DNA from: CAYFWF01 sp964346815
Lineage (GTDB): Bacteria > Acidobacteriota > Aminicenantia > Aminicenantales > Aminicenantaceae
Direction of reading: 5' to 3'
Assembly: GCA_964346815.1 (NCBI GenBank)
Contig: CAYFWF010000023.1
Coordinates: forward strand, 62,001 to 126,000
DNA: 64,000 bases
In this document: positions 43,537 through 53,140 of the stretch, piece by piece
Position numbering within the stretch: position 1 is the stretch's first letter
How the letters are laid out: every line of letters starts with the position of its first letter
Position numbers and translations under genes: made by a program
Notes under the pieces: generated by a model
The model's input: only the letters and a program-made list of their open reading frames with translations
What the model was told of the DNA's origin: nothing
The model's database searches: none

Positions 43537-44229
43537 TTAAGCTAAGAGGGCTGCGATCATTCCAGAGAGGACAATACCGTCAAAAGTTCCGGCTCCCCCT
43601 ATAGAGACGATTCTTGTTCTGAGGCGATGGATGTCTTTGAGATGGAGGAGATCGGCTCCGATCAAAGGGCCGAGAACTCCTGCGGTGAAGGCGATTGGAG
43701 GAGCAAAGTGAGGGACAAAAATTAGGGCAGGGAGAACGGCAACGAGAGGTGGAACGAGAGCAGGCATGCCGATGCCCAGGTTGGGAATAGGCCGGGCCAG
43801 GCGATAACAAACGACGATGTTTATCCCGGTGATTAGACAGAGGACAAAGAATTCGTACGCACCTTGATTTGTCACCCGGATGATCTCGTAGAGGGCAATA
43901 GCTGCCGGGATAAGGCATCCTCCGACATTGACCGCGATAACCATATAGGTTTGGGCGCCGCGCTGCAGGGGTGAGGTCCAATCGCCGGGGAGGATTCTCT
44001 GAAGGCCGAATAGGACAAAGGGGGTGGAGGGCAGTTCCTCTTCTCGCTTTATCCTTTTAACAGGAATATTGATGGCGCCTCCCAGGAAAATGCCCACCAA
44101 AGCGACAAGGGCTAGTTCTGGCGAGAGACCGAGTCTTGAAAGGGCGGTAAAAATCGCATGAGTGAAGAAAAACGGAACGAGGAAGAGCAGTCCGAATAGG
44201 ATGATTATTGCTATACAACCTGGCGGCAA
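43537..44229 (-). CDS. DUF1614 membrane protein
   Basis: 230 residues, about six to seven helices: IAIIILFGLLFLVPFFFTHA, ALVALVGIFLGGAINIPV, YMVIAVNVGGCLIPAAIAL and FAPPIAFTAGVLGPLIGADL. DUF1614 hallmarks such as GGAINIPV and IGGAGTFDGIVLSGMIA are present. Starts at TTG 44229 after AAAGGAAG; no ATG is suitably placed. Function of the family unknown, though a membrane protease-like or transporter role has been suggested. Confidence 0.82.
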   Translation of the reverse strand: MPPGCIAIIILFGLLFLVPFFFTHAIFTALSRLGLSPELALVALVGIFLGGAINIPVKRIKREEELPSTPFVLFGLQRILPGDWTSPLQRGAQTYMVIAVNVGGCLIPAAIALYEIIRVTNQGAYEFFVLCLITGINIVVCYRLARPIPNLGIGMPALVPPLVAVLPALIFVPHFAPPIAFTAGVLGPLIGADLLHLKDIHRLRTRIVSIGGAGTFDGIVLSGMIAALLA

Positions 44230-44386
44230 GGGCTTCTTCCTTTCGAGTTTATCGAGGGAAATTTCCCCTCCCTTTATGGTTCTGCATACTCCTGAACTTC
44301 TGTTGAGAGCGAACCATATGGGTCAAGGTATCTTAAGTAAAAGTAGATGTCAAGAAGCATTACGCAATCCTAGACACTCCCCTGCC

Positions 44387-46807
44387 TCATTCGTACCTCA
44401 AACTCTTTGCAGGGTTTGCGATGGCGGTTTTGATGGATTGATAACCGACTGTTGCCAGAGCAGAAAAAACGACCATCCCTGCAGAGATCACGAATGTGAA
44501 GCCATGGATATGGACCCGATAGGCAAAATTTTCCAGCCATTTGTTCATCGCAAAATAAGCGGCAGGCCAGGCAACAATATGGGCAATCAGAACCCACCAG
44601 ATGAGTTCTCTGGAAAGAAGCAGCGCTATGTTCGGAATCGAGGCCCCTAGAACCTTTCGGATGCCGATTTCCTTTATCCTGGTTTCTGCTGCATAGACCG
44701 TGAGTCCGAACAAGCCGAGACACGCAACCAAAAGAGCGATCATCGAGAAGACTTTAAACAGATCATAGCTGCGGTTTTCGTTTTCATAGTTCCGGTTGAA
44801 GAGTTCATCGACAAAGAGATAGCTGAACAGATAATGAGGCGCGATATCTTTAAATTTTTGCCTCAGGAATTCAAGGACTTCAGCAAAGCGGTCGCTTTGC
44901 CCCTTGACAAGCAGAAAACCCGTCCAGTTCGGGAGGTATTCCAGAACCAATGGTTCGATGGGATTATGGAGGGAGGCAAAATGGAAGTTCTTGATAACAC
45001 CCACAATGGGAGCCGTTCCGTCGTGCACGTCGGATCGGCATTGAACGCCCAGAGGCTGGTCCAAATTGAGCTCTTCAGCCACTGATTCGCTGATGATGTA
45101 TGCTGATTTCTGATCGGATACTCGGTCAAAGTTCCTTCCTTGAACGATCTCCAAGCCTGCGGTTTCTATAAAATCCTCATCCACCCTGATAAACCGCAGC
45201 ATGGGAAGGGTGTTCTTATCCGAAACGCTTACAGGAGTCAAACGTTCATTGCTGAAAGGAGTTCCAAAAAGGTTGGAAGCAAGCGCGACATGACTCACTC
45301 CTGAATGACGAAGGATTTCGGTCTTGAGTGCACCGGAGTTTTGCAGTGCCTTTTCCCTGATGTCTCCGTAAAGGCGCAGGGCGATAAGCTTGTCTTTATC
45401 GAATCCCAGATCTTGATTGTGGAAGAAGACCAGCTGTCGATAGATGGTGATGGTGCTGAAGATCATGAATATAGAGATGATGAATTGGAAGACAACCAAT
45501 CCTTTTCGCAGCCGAGACGTTGATGACCGCGGGCTCTTTGTGCTCTTGAGTGCATTGACAGGTCGGAATGTGGATGCAAAAAATGCAGGGTAAAGACCTG
45601 CTAAAAGACTGAGCGTTCCCATCAAGAGAAGGAGAAAAACAATGTTCTGGATCTGGAAGATATCCTTGAAAACAAAGCCTTTTCCGCTCATTTGATTATA
45701 GAAAGGCAGGACGAAATTCAAGAGGATCAAGGTGAGGCCTGTGGATAGTACAATAAGCAGGAATGCTTCGCCTAGATATTGTTTGACGACCTGTCCTCTC
45801 TGTGCGCCTACGACCTTTCGGATGCCGATTTCTTTCATCCTCTTGAAAGATTGGGCGGTAGACAGATTGATAAAATTTACGGCTGCAATGAGTAAAAGCA
45901 AAAAGGCGGCGCCTGAAAAGATATAAACATAAGCGATGTCGCTGTTGGATCCGATTTCTCCTTCGAGTTTAGAGTACAGATGGATCTTTCTGATGGGTTG
46001 AAGGATCAGCTCTTCGTGGCGGCCAGGACGTTCTGACAGGAAAGATTTCATGAATTCTGGCGCTTTAACATGAAATCTTTGTGCGGAGTGGGTGGATTGG
46101 AGCAGGACATAGGTAGACACAGCCTTCCAGGTGCGGTGATTGAGCAGCTCTGCGTTATTCATACCGAAACCCAAATAAGCCGCGAAGGTGGGCATAGACA
46201 CCAGATAATCGATCTTGAGATGAGTATTTTTGGGCAGATCCTGAATGATTCCTGTCACTTTGAGAGGAAGATTTCTGCTCTCATTGGTCAGTGTTTTTCC
46301 TATGGGATCTTCGGAGGAGAAATATTTTTTTGCCAGTGTGGAGGTCAGCACGATCGCATTGGGCTCTTTCAGGGCTGTCTGGGGGTTTCCGGATATGAGC
46401 TCCAGATCGAACATGCTGAGAGCTGATGGATCGCTGATGAATCCCCGAGTCTCCTCAAAACGTCTGTCTGACCCTTGAGAAGCCTGATAACTGAATATCT
46501 CTCGGCCGAGAGAACGAATCCTTGCTGCAGCTTCGATTTCCGGGAATGATTCCTCCAGCATAGGAGCTAGGGCAGGAGCTGAGGCGGCCCAGTTTCGAAA
46601 ATTTGTTCCGTATTTTGAATTGACCTGCACCCGGTAAATACGATCCGCTTTGGGAAAATTCGTTTCGTAGCCGAGCTCATCCTTTACATGGAGAAGAATG
46701 AGAAAGCTGCATGTCAAGCTCACTGCCAGGCCGATAATATTCAGCGAGCTGTAAAGCTTTTGTCTTTTAATGACTCTTAATGCGATTTTCAGATAATTTT
46801 TAAGCAT
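44387..46807 (-). CDS. FtsX/MacB-like ABC permease
   Basis: 806 residues. Standard architecture: TM1 in NIIGLAVSLTCSFLILLHVK, a MacB_PCD-like periplasmic domain, three helices near 290-390 (EIGIRKVVGAQRGQVVKQYL), a second periplasmic domain and the C-terminal FtsX domain (EIGIRKVLGASIPNIALLLS), ending NPAKSLRYE. Homologous to the divergently oriented permease at 47141. No ATPase in the neighbourhood. It transports or senses an unknown molecule, most often antimicrobial peptides or lipids in this family. Confidence 0.92.
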   Translation of the reverse strand: MLKNYLKIALRVIKRQKLYSSLNIIGLAVSLTCSFLILLHVKDELGYETNFPKADRIYRVQVNSKYGTNFRNWAASAPALAPMLEESFPEIEAAARIRSLGREIFSYQASQGSDRRFEETRGFISDPSALSMFDLELISGNPQTALKEPNAIVLTSTLAKKYFSSEDPIGKTLTNESRNLPLKVTGIIQDLPKNTHLKIDYLVSMPTFAAYLGFGMNNAELLNHRTWKAVSTYVLLQSTHSAQRFHVKAPEFMKSFLSERPGRHEELILQPIRKIHLYSKLEGEIGSNSDIAYVYIFSGAAFLLLLIAAVNFINLSTAQSFKRMKEIGIRKVVGAQRGQVVKQYLGEAFLLIVLSTGLTLILLNFVLPFYNQMSGKGFVFKDIFQIQNIVFLLLLMGTLSLLAGLYPAFFASTFRPVNALKSTKSPRSSTSRLRKGLVVFQFIISIFMIFSTITIYRQLVFFHNQDLGFDKDKLIALRLYGDIREKALQNSGALKTEILRHSGVSHVALASNLFGTPFSNERLTPVSVSDKNTLPMLRFIRVDEDFIETAGLEIVQGRNFDRVSDQKSAYIISESVAEELNLDQPLGVQCRSDVHDGTAPIVGVIKNFHFASLHNPIEPLVLEYLPNWTGFLLVKGQSDRFAEVLEFLRQKFKDIAPHYLFSYLFVDELFNRNYENENRSYDLFKVFSMIALLVACLGLFGLTVYAAETRIKEIGIRKVLGASIPNIALLLSRELIWWVLIAHIVAWPAAYFAMNKWLENFAYRVHIHGFTFVISAGMVVFSALATVGYQSIKTAIANPAKSLRYE

Positions 46808-46975
46808 GATATCTGTCTGAAAAATGAATACATATATAAAGACGAGACGATGTTAAAATGGTTTACAAAAAGGAATTTTAAGGCGGATGAAAACCAGTAA
46901 CAGCCTCGGAGAAAAATATGCAGATAAGAAAAAAGATGTAGAATTTGGGCAGGATGAGTAGAGTAACAAGCAATC

Positions 46976-47012
46976 CCTTAATTCGGTGATTGCGTATACT
47001 ATCCCCGAATTA
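46976..47012. repeat. REP-like palindrome, copy 6
   Basis: CTTAATTCGGTGATTGCGTA then TACTATCCCCGAATTAG: full-length forward copy with matching ends, in the ~330-bp divergent region between the two permeases. No further gene or RNA is evident in this region. Confidence 0.75.
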
Positions 47013-47140
47013 GAATTAGAGTTGGTCAGCGGATGAAACCTTATGGCAATTTGCTCCGTATTTACCTATGGAAAAGGGAGCGAATGATAACCTTTCTCTA
47101 AAACAAATGCGAGATCGTCCTATGAAAGAGGGGAATAATC

Positions 47141-49564
47141 ATGTTTAAGAATTATCTTAAAGTGGCGCTGAGAAACATCGTGCGGTTGAAGGAATATTCT
47201 TTCATCAACATCCTGGGGCTTTCCATCGGGATGGCCAGCTTCATTCTTATCTTTTTGTTTGTTCGGTATGAGATGAGCTATGACAGCTATCATGAGAAAG
47301 CCGAACGCATTTATAGAGTGAGCAAGGAAGATGCCGTAACAGGAAAAAAATCGGCAATCACTCCCAATCCCATGGCTCCAGAGCTTGCCCGGGAAATTCC
47401 TGAAATCACTCATGCCGTGAGGATCAATGATGTCCACAGTAAGCTCCTGGTGAGCTATCAAAACAGATCTTTTAAAGAGGAGCATTTTATCCTTGCCGAT
47501 CCGGAGGTTTTCCAGGTTTTTTCTTTCCCTTTGGTCAAGGGAGATCCAGACAATGTCCTGGGGGATAAATTCTCTGTTGTGATTACAGAAGAAATGGCGG
47601 AGAAATATTTCGGCAGAGAGGAACCGGTGGGTAAAGTCCTTCACGTAGACAAGCAGTTTGATTTTATGGTCACAGGCGTGATGAAAGATATCCCAAGAAA
47701 TTCGCATTTCCGGTGCGATTTTCTGGCTTCTTTTGCCTGTGCCGACGATTTGTACTGGAAGGGCTTCTCAGAAGATAGAACACAATCCAGCCTCCACACC
47801 TATATCCTTCTCCAGAAAGGTGCATCCGTTTCTGGACTGGAACAAAAACTTAAAGGTTTTGCGAGGAGATTCATGCAGCCTGTAATTCAGGAATATGCGC
47901 CCTTGGAGGATCAAATACCTGGAGGATTGGCAAGTCTGAGATTGAATTTGTTTCTCCAGCCCGTGATGCGGATCCATCTCCATTCTCATTTATTCGCAGA
48001 GCTGTCTGCAAACTATGACATTCGGTATATCTATATATTCTCTGCCATTGCTTTTTTTATCCTCGTTATCTCCTGTGTCAATTTCACCAACCTGACCACA
48101 GCTTGTTCGACCCGGCGGCTGAAAGAAATAGGGATGCGGAAGGTATTGGGAGCACGCCGCAGTCAGCTTATCAAGCAGTTCATCACTGAATCCGTAGTGA
48201 TGGCTCTGATCGGTCTCCTCCTGGCTGTCGTTATCTTGGCAGTACTCCAGCCCGTCTTTCATCCCTTAATGGGTGGAGACATCCTTAGCAGGGCTTCCCG
48301 GACCGGATCCGTCTGGCTCATTCTGATTTTGCTGGCCGTAATGGTTGGCACAGCTTCAGGGAGTTACCCGGCTTTTTTCGTCTCGGCTGCTCAACCGGTG
48401 AGTTCATTGAAGGGCTCTCTTCTTTTCAGATCGAAAAAAATCTTTCGAAGCTTTCTTGTCGTCTTTCAGTTTGTGATCACTATCGGCCTCATCTTTTCCA
48501 CTCTGGTCATTTCCCGACAGCTCCATTATTTGAAAAACAAAAAGCTGGGATTCCAGAAAGAACATGTGATCGTACTTCCCTTAGAGAATCGTTTCGAACT
48601 CAGTCGGTTTCCGCTGATTAAAAACGAGCTGCTAAAAAATCCCCAGATCATCGGCATCGCAGGAGCTTCCAATATCTTGAGCCGGGTTTATTCCTCATCT
48701 CCCTTCTGGTGGGAGGGAGCCCAGGAAGGGGATTCCATGCGGGTGGAGAAACTATTCGTCGATCATGACTTTATCGACATTTTTGGAATAAAGATCCTTC
48801 AAGGCAGGAATTTTTCAGAAGATGTCGATTCAGACCAAGAGAAAGCGTTTATAATTAATGAGGCAGCCGCCAAGGCATTTGGATGGGAATCCCCTTTGGG
48901 CAGGAAGCTGGCCTGGGCGCAAAAAAGGGAAGAGAAAGGTATTGTGATCGGAGTCATAGAGAATTTCCATTTCAGGTCTCTTCATCAAAAGATCCAGCCG
49001 CTGATCCTCGTGCCAGGTGGTGATTTCTTCAATAATATGTACATCAAGGTTCACAATAAAAGGGTTCCTTCAGCGCTCTCTTTGATCCAAAAAACATGCA
49101 GACAATTCTTTCCCGAACGACCTGTGGAATATTTTTTTCTCGATGATGATATCGATAAGATGTATAAATCCGAGACGGTGATGGGACAGCTTTTTTGGTA
49201 TGTCTCTGGTCTTGCCATATTCATTGCCTGTCTCGGTCTTTTCGGACTCATTTCCTTTTCCACCGAACAGAGAACCAAGGAGATCGGCATCCGAAAAGTC
49301 CTAGGATCTTCTGTTTTTGGAATAGTCAATCTTCTTTCCAAAGAATTTTTCAGACTTCTGGTTTTGGCCAATTTGATCACTTGGCCGCTGGCTTATTATT
49401 TGATGCACAACTGGCTTCAGAATTTTGCCTATCGAGTCGATATTTCGATCCTGAGCTTTGTGCTCTCTGCTTTGGCTACACTCATCGTTGCTTTGTTCAC
49501 CTTGAGCTTCCGTACAGTCAGATCTGCACGGGCTAGTCCCGCAGATGCGTTAAGGTATGAATGA
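47141..49564 (+). CDS. FtsX/MacB-like ABC permease
   Basis: 807 residues, same family as the gene at 44387 and of equal length. Begins MFKNYLKVALRNIVRLKEYS with TM1 in INILGLSIGMASFILIFLFV, a periplasmic domain, EIGMRKVLGARRSQLIKQFI in the middle and EIGIRKVLGSSVFGIVNLLS near the end, closing ASPADALRYE. AGGGG precedes the ATG. Divergent from the other permease; a shared regulatory region is possible, but no regulator gene is next to it. Confidence 0.93.
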   Translation: MFKNYLKVALRNIVRLKEYSFINILGLSIGMASFILIFLFVRYEMSYDSYHEKAERIYRVSKEDAVTGKKSAITPNPMAPELAREIPEITHAVRINDVHSKLLVSYQNRSFKEEHFILADPEVFQVFSFPLVKGDPDNVLGDKFSVVITEEMAEKYFGREEPVGKVLHVDKQFDFMVTGVMKDIPRNSHFRCDFLASFACADDLYWKGFSEDRTQSSLHTYILLQKGASVSGLEQKLKGFARRFMQPVIQEYAPLEDQIPGGLASLRLNLFLQPVMRIHLHSHLFAELSANYDIRYIYIFSAIAFFILVISCVNFTNLTTACSTRRLKEIGMRKVLGARRSQLIKQFITESVVMALIGLLLAVVILAVLQPVFHPLMGGDILSRASRTGSVWLILILLAVMVGTASGSYPAFFVSAAQPVSSLKGSLLFRSKKIFRSFLVVFQFVITIGLIFSTLVISRQLHYLKNKKLGFQKEHVIVLPLENRFELSRFPLIKNELLKNPQIIGIAGASNILSRVYSSSPFWWEGAQEGDSMRVEKLFVDHDFIDIFGIKILQGRNFSEDVDSDQEKAFIINEAAAKAFGWESPLGRKLAWAQKREEKGIVIGVIENFHFRSLHQKIQPLILVPGGDFFNNMYIKVHNKRVPSALSLIQKTCRQFFPERPVEYFFLDDDIDKMYKSETVMGQLFWYVSGLAIFIACLGLFGLISFSTEQRTKEIGIRKVLGSSVFGIVNLLSKEFFRLLVLANLITWPLAYYLMHNWLQNFAYRVDISILSFVLSALATLIVALFTLSFRTVRSARASPADALRYE

Positions 49565-49712
49565 ATAGCTTAAAATCGCTTCCTCCCGGGCAAAAGATTT
49601 AAAATCACATCAATTTTTGCCCTTTTTAACTTTAAACAGAAGGGGAGAACTCCAGGCTGAGCGAAAAAGCAATAAGAGAAATCCGGAACTTCCTGAAAGT
49701 GTGAGATAGAAA

Positions 49713-49746
49713 GAATTCGGTAATTGCGCATACTGTCACCGAATTC
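49713..49746. repeat. REP-like palindrome, copy 7
   Basis: GAATTCGGTAATTGCGCATA then CTGTCACCGAATTC, with a perfect 9-bp inverted terminus GAATTCGGT/ACCGAATTC. The most intact single copy. Confidence 0.8.
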
Positions 49747-49805
49747 AGAGGGCTGCGGCTTGGAACGAGCAGCGATAGATGCTACAATCGCCGTGCGGAG
49801 CAACG

Positions 49806-50813
49806 ATGTTGAGCAAACTGTTAGAAAAAATTTGCTTCAATATGCTGATTCTTGTTATGGTTGTTCTTATCCTGATAGGGTTTGAATTGTTTGAAAAAAC
49901 TGAATCGGCGCAGTCGAGGCCGACCCTCCCCAAAACCATCGGGATGTGGACAGGACCCGATTCGCCTCAGATCGTTACGGACGAAGATATTTTTGATTAT
50001 ATGAATGGGGCTGGAGAGCTCTATCTTGCCTACCGGTTTGATCTCCTCCAGGTTTTTGAGTACAGAGCACAGGATCAGCCGGAAATCCTCGTAGAGCTGT
50101 ATTTCATGAAGACATCGGACGATGCCTTTGGCTTGCTGTCCTTGGATTGGGGTGGCGAACCCGTGACCCTGACACCTGCTTCTCAGGAGGATCGTGACAC
50201 CGATGGATCGAAGTGGCCGCAGGCTCTGTACGGCGGAGGGCTGCTGCGATTGCGGTCGGATAACATCTATGCCAGGGTCATGGCGGCTCAAGAGACCTCA
50301 GAATCGAGAGAAGCCGTTTTAGCGCTCGGCCGTTCGATCACCAAAGACCGCGAGAATCCTCCTCCTCCTGAACTGATGGCAAGACTCCCCGGTTCCTTCG
50401 AGCCGAACTGGGTGCTGCGCAGGGGCAGGGCCAGTTATTTCAGATCCTATCTGGTATTGAACTCGCTCTATTACCTCGGGCATGAAAACATACTGGAACT
50501 GGATCTGACATCTGAAGGTGTCACCGCTCCCTACGAAAAAAAAGATTCTTCGGAGGGTCTTCAGCGCATCCAGTTCCTTCTGCTGGAATATGCAGAATCC
50601 GAGAGGGCAAAAAACGCTCTCTCGCGTTTCCATAGAGTCTATCTCCCCGAGTATCCTTTTCACCTGCCATCGGATTATTCCCAAAAAGTCGTGAATATAT
50701 TTTCCGTGGAGGATGGATGGCTTGGATACAGTTTGAAAGACAGCACCCTAGCCTTTGTCTTCGAATGTCCCGACCAGGAAACGGTCAGGACAATGCTCGA
50801 GCAAATAAACTAG
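49806..50813 (+). CDS. DUF6599 family protein
   Basis: 335 residues from ATG 49806 (GGAG 6 nt upstream; an ATG at 49779 is in frame). A single N-terminal hydrophobic segment (NMLILVMVVLILIGFELFE) anchors or exports the protein. DUF6599 features include IFDYMNGAGELYLAYRFD and VEDGWLGYSLKDSTLAFVF. The DUF362 gene starts 25 bp downstream on the same strand, so the two form an operon. Function unknown. Confidence 0.78.
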   Translation: MLSKLLEKICFNMLILVMVVLILIGFELFEKTESAQSRPTLPKTIGMWTGPDSPQIVTDEDIFDYMNGAGELYLAYRFDLLQVFEYRAQDQPEILVELYFMKTSDDAFGLLSLDWGGEPVTLTPASQEDRDTDGSKWPQALYGGGLLRLRSDNIYARVMAAQETSESREAVLALGRSITKDRENPPPPELMARLPGSFEPNWVLRRGRASYFRSYLVLNSLYYLGHENILELDLTSEGVTAPYEKKDSSEGLQRIQFLLLEYAESERAKNALSRFHRVYLPEYPFHLPSDYSQKVVNIFSVEDGWLGYSLKDSTLAFVFECPDQETVRTMLEQIN

Positions 50814-50838
50814 AATATCACCTGCAAGGAGGTAGCAA

Positions 50839-51738
50839 ATGCCGAAAGAGAAAAGGCCGGTGACTCGGAGAAATTTTCTCCGGGGAACTCTGGGAACAAC
50901 TCTCGGGGCATCTCTCATGGGATCGAAGTTTCTCACTGCTGGAGGAGTCACTGCGGGAAGAAAGGGAGCGAATTCGAGTCTGGTGACCGTCGTCCGGGAC
51001 AAAGATGCGATGGACGACAGCAATACAGTCAACACCGATGTTTTAAGGGCTATGCTCGATGATACTTTGATCAATACGACAGGAGAGACAACTCCAGGGG
51101 ATGCCTGGCTCAGCCTTGTCACTCCTGAAGATACGATTGGCCTGGTTCCCACACCTCATCTCAATCCCACTCATCAGGAAGTGGTAGACGCTGTCAGGAG
51201 TTCGCTTATCGAGGCTGGAATCCCTGAAGAGAAAATCCTTGAAGCCCAGGGAGGGCCCGATAAACCCAAGGCATGTACAGCCCTGATCGGACTTCCCGGA
51301 CTCAAAGCCCATTGGCTGACGGGAATCGGGACGGTCATGAAACTCTACATCCTGTACTCTGGAAACCCGAGAAACTACCATGACGAAAACAGCGCCAAAC
51401 TGGGGGAAATCTGGAACTATCCTTTTGTCAAGGGGAAGACCAAGCTGGTTCTTGTTGATGCGCTCCATCCGCTGTGTGATAAAGGGCCCCAGCCGGATCC
51501 CCGCTACAAATGGCCCTACAACGGTTTGATTGCGGGCACAGATCCCGTGGCTGTGGAAACGGTCTGTCTGCGAATCATCCAGGAAAAGAGAAAAGCCATG
51601 AGGGGAGAAGAATGGCCGCTCTCGCCCCCTCCGCTTTGTGTTGAAGCGGCTGATAAAGTTTATGGATTGGGAACCAGCAACTGGGAGAACATCGAGGTCC
51701 AACACTACGGCTGGGACCAGGACTTGCTGCTCGGCTAA
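50839..51738 (+). CDS. Tat-exported DUF362-family protein
   Basis: 299 residues. Twin-arginine signal (VTRRNFLRGTLGTTLGASLM). The rest matches DUF362: DTIGLVPTPHLNPTHQEVVD, LPGLKAHWLTGIGTVMKL, KTKLVLVDALHPLC and LIAGTDPVAVETVCLRII. Only two Cys-type residues of the DUF362 ferredoxin-like region remain, so no iron-sulfur cluster is evident. Co-transcribed with the DUF6599 gene; the pair is probably a periplasmic redox or cofactor module. Role inferred only from export. Confidence 0.8.
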   Translation: MPKEKRPVTRRNFLRGTLGTTLGASLMGSKFLTAGGVTAGRKGANSSLVTVVRDKDAMDDSNTVNTDVLRAMLDDTLINTTGETTPGDAWLSLVTPEDTIGLVPTPHLNPTHQEVVDAVRSSLIEAGIPEEKILEAQGGPDKPKACTALIGLPGLKAHWLTGIGTVMKLYILYSGNPRNYHDENSAKLGEIWNYPFVKGKTKLVLVDALHPLCDKGPQPDPRYKWPYNGLIAGTDPVAVETVCLRIIQEKRKAMRGEEWPLSPPPLCVEAADKVYGLGTSNWENIEVQHYGWDQDLLLG

Positions 51739-51874
51739 CGGTAGCTTATACGGCTGAAGATCAAAAAAGAGGTCGCTGCAGAGTTTCGGAAACTCTTCCG
51801 TCATATCAGATGGTGCGGGCCTGAATTTCGTTGTGCTGTCTTCCCAAGCCCGCACCCCTCATGAGGCCTGGAAA

Positions 51875-53002
51875 CTAAAAAGAGATTTCTTCCAGAGCCG
51901 AGATAAAAGCCTGCATTTCTTCGAAACTCCCGAGACTGACACGTATCCAGTGGTCGCGCTTGATTTCAAAAGCCCGAACAAGGATGTTCCGTTCTTTTAA
52001 CTCTTTAACCATCCTCAACGCATCCTGCCTGACTTTGAAAAGAACAAAATTCGTATGAGAGGGAACATAGAAATAGCCTAACCTCTTGAGCTCTTCATAG
52101 AGATAAAGTTTCACTTCCTCGTTCTTTTCTCTGACACGCTGGATAAAGGATGTATCCCGATAGCTGGCAGCGGAGGCCTTCAAACTCAACCAGGAAACCG
52201 GAGCGAAATTCCTCTCCAGCTTTTTCAGCTCTTTTATGATTTCCGGTTGAGCGATGCCGTAACCTATACGCAGACCGGCTAGACCGAAAATTTTTGAAAA
52301 CGTCCGTGTGACCACAACATTTTTCCCTTCTCTGACCAATTCGATCATCGAGGTATACGCAGGATCTTCCACGTATTCGTGATAAGCCTCATCCACGACA
52401 GTCAATGCCCTTTGTGAAGCCAGATCACAGAAAGAGAAGAGCTTATCCTCAGGAGTGACGGATCCTGTGGGATTGTTGGGGTTGCAGATGTAAATCAGGG
52501 CGGTCTGAGAAACGAGCCGATTGCTCATGGCGTCCACATCGTGTTCAAAATGATCGTTTAAGGGAACCTTGTTGAGAGGGCAATCCGATTTTACGGCGTA
52601 ATAGACAAAGTCAAAATAGGTGGGATCGGCACTCAAAATCTCACCTTTTCTCTTGGACAGATGAATGAGGGTTGTCATGATCTCGGTGGAGCCGGCACCC
52701 AGGATGATGTGGTCTGGTGTGACATTCTCACGTTCGGCTATGAGTTCTTTGAGCTCCGGATAATGGCGGTGTGGATAGCGGTTAGACTGTTCAATCGAAC
52801 TTATGATGACTTCCCGTGCGGCTTTTGAGATACCGTAAGGACTCTCATTGTTGTCGAGCCTGATAAAGGTGTCCATCTCAGACTCTGGCAAAGGCATCGA
52901 TGTTCGACCTTTACAACCAATAAAGCTTGGCCCTGCCATAAGCCCAGCAAAAGCAAGGGTGCTTGTTTTCAGCCATTGACGGCGGTTGATGAGTAACTCC
53001 AT
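51875..53002 (-). CDS. Exported HisC-like PLP aminotransferase
   Basis: 375 residues from ATG 53002, behind GGAGGGAGAT; the frame also opens at 53029. A Tat motif (NRRQWLKTST) leads to a hydrophobic core and SFIGCKG, a possible lipobox. The body is a class I/II aminotransferase like histidinol-phosphate aminotransferase: LDNNESPYGIS, ILGAGSTEIM, ICNPNNPTGSV, VVDEAYHEYV, TRTFSKIFGLAGLRIGY (Lys for the Schiff base) and HTNFVLFKV. Cytoplasmic HisC has no such signal, so this is an exported relative; PLP would be inserted before Tat export. Confidence 0.88.
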   Translation of the reverse strand: MELLINRRQWLKTSTLAFAGLMAGPSFIGCKGRTSMPLPESEMDTFIRLDNNESPYGISKAAREVIISSIEQSNRYPHRHYPELKELIAERENVTPDHIILGAGSTEIMTTLIHLSKRKGEILSADPTYFDFVYYAVKSDCPLNKVPLNDHFEHDVDAMSNRLVSQTALIYICNPNNPTGSVTPEDKLFSFCDLASQRALTVVDEAYHEYVEDPAYTSMIELVREGKNVVVTRTFSKIFGLAGLRIGYGIAQPEIIKELKKLERNFAPVSWLSLKASAASYRDTSFIQRVREKNEEVKLYLYEELKRLGYFYVPSHTNFVLFKVRQDALRMVKELKERNILVRAFEIKRDHWIRVSLGSFEEMQAFISALEEISF

Positions 53003-53140
53003 ATCTCCCTCCAACAACACGTATACCAAAGAGAGATTCTCTGGTCAAACCGCAGGATGTCTTTATTGGCATTGGATTTGGCTGGAGTGAAGCGGAAGAG
53101 CGTAGAAATCTTTAGAGGGACAAATAAAAAGATTGCTTCT

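Noticed and set aside
12939..49746. REP palindromes considered as a CRISPR
   Set aside because: Copies are kilobases apart and in both orientations, with no array or cas gene.
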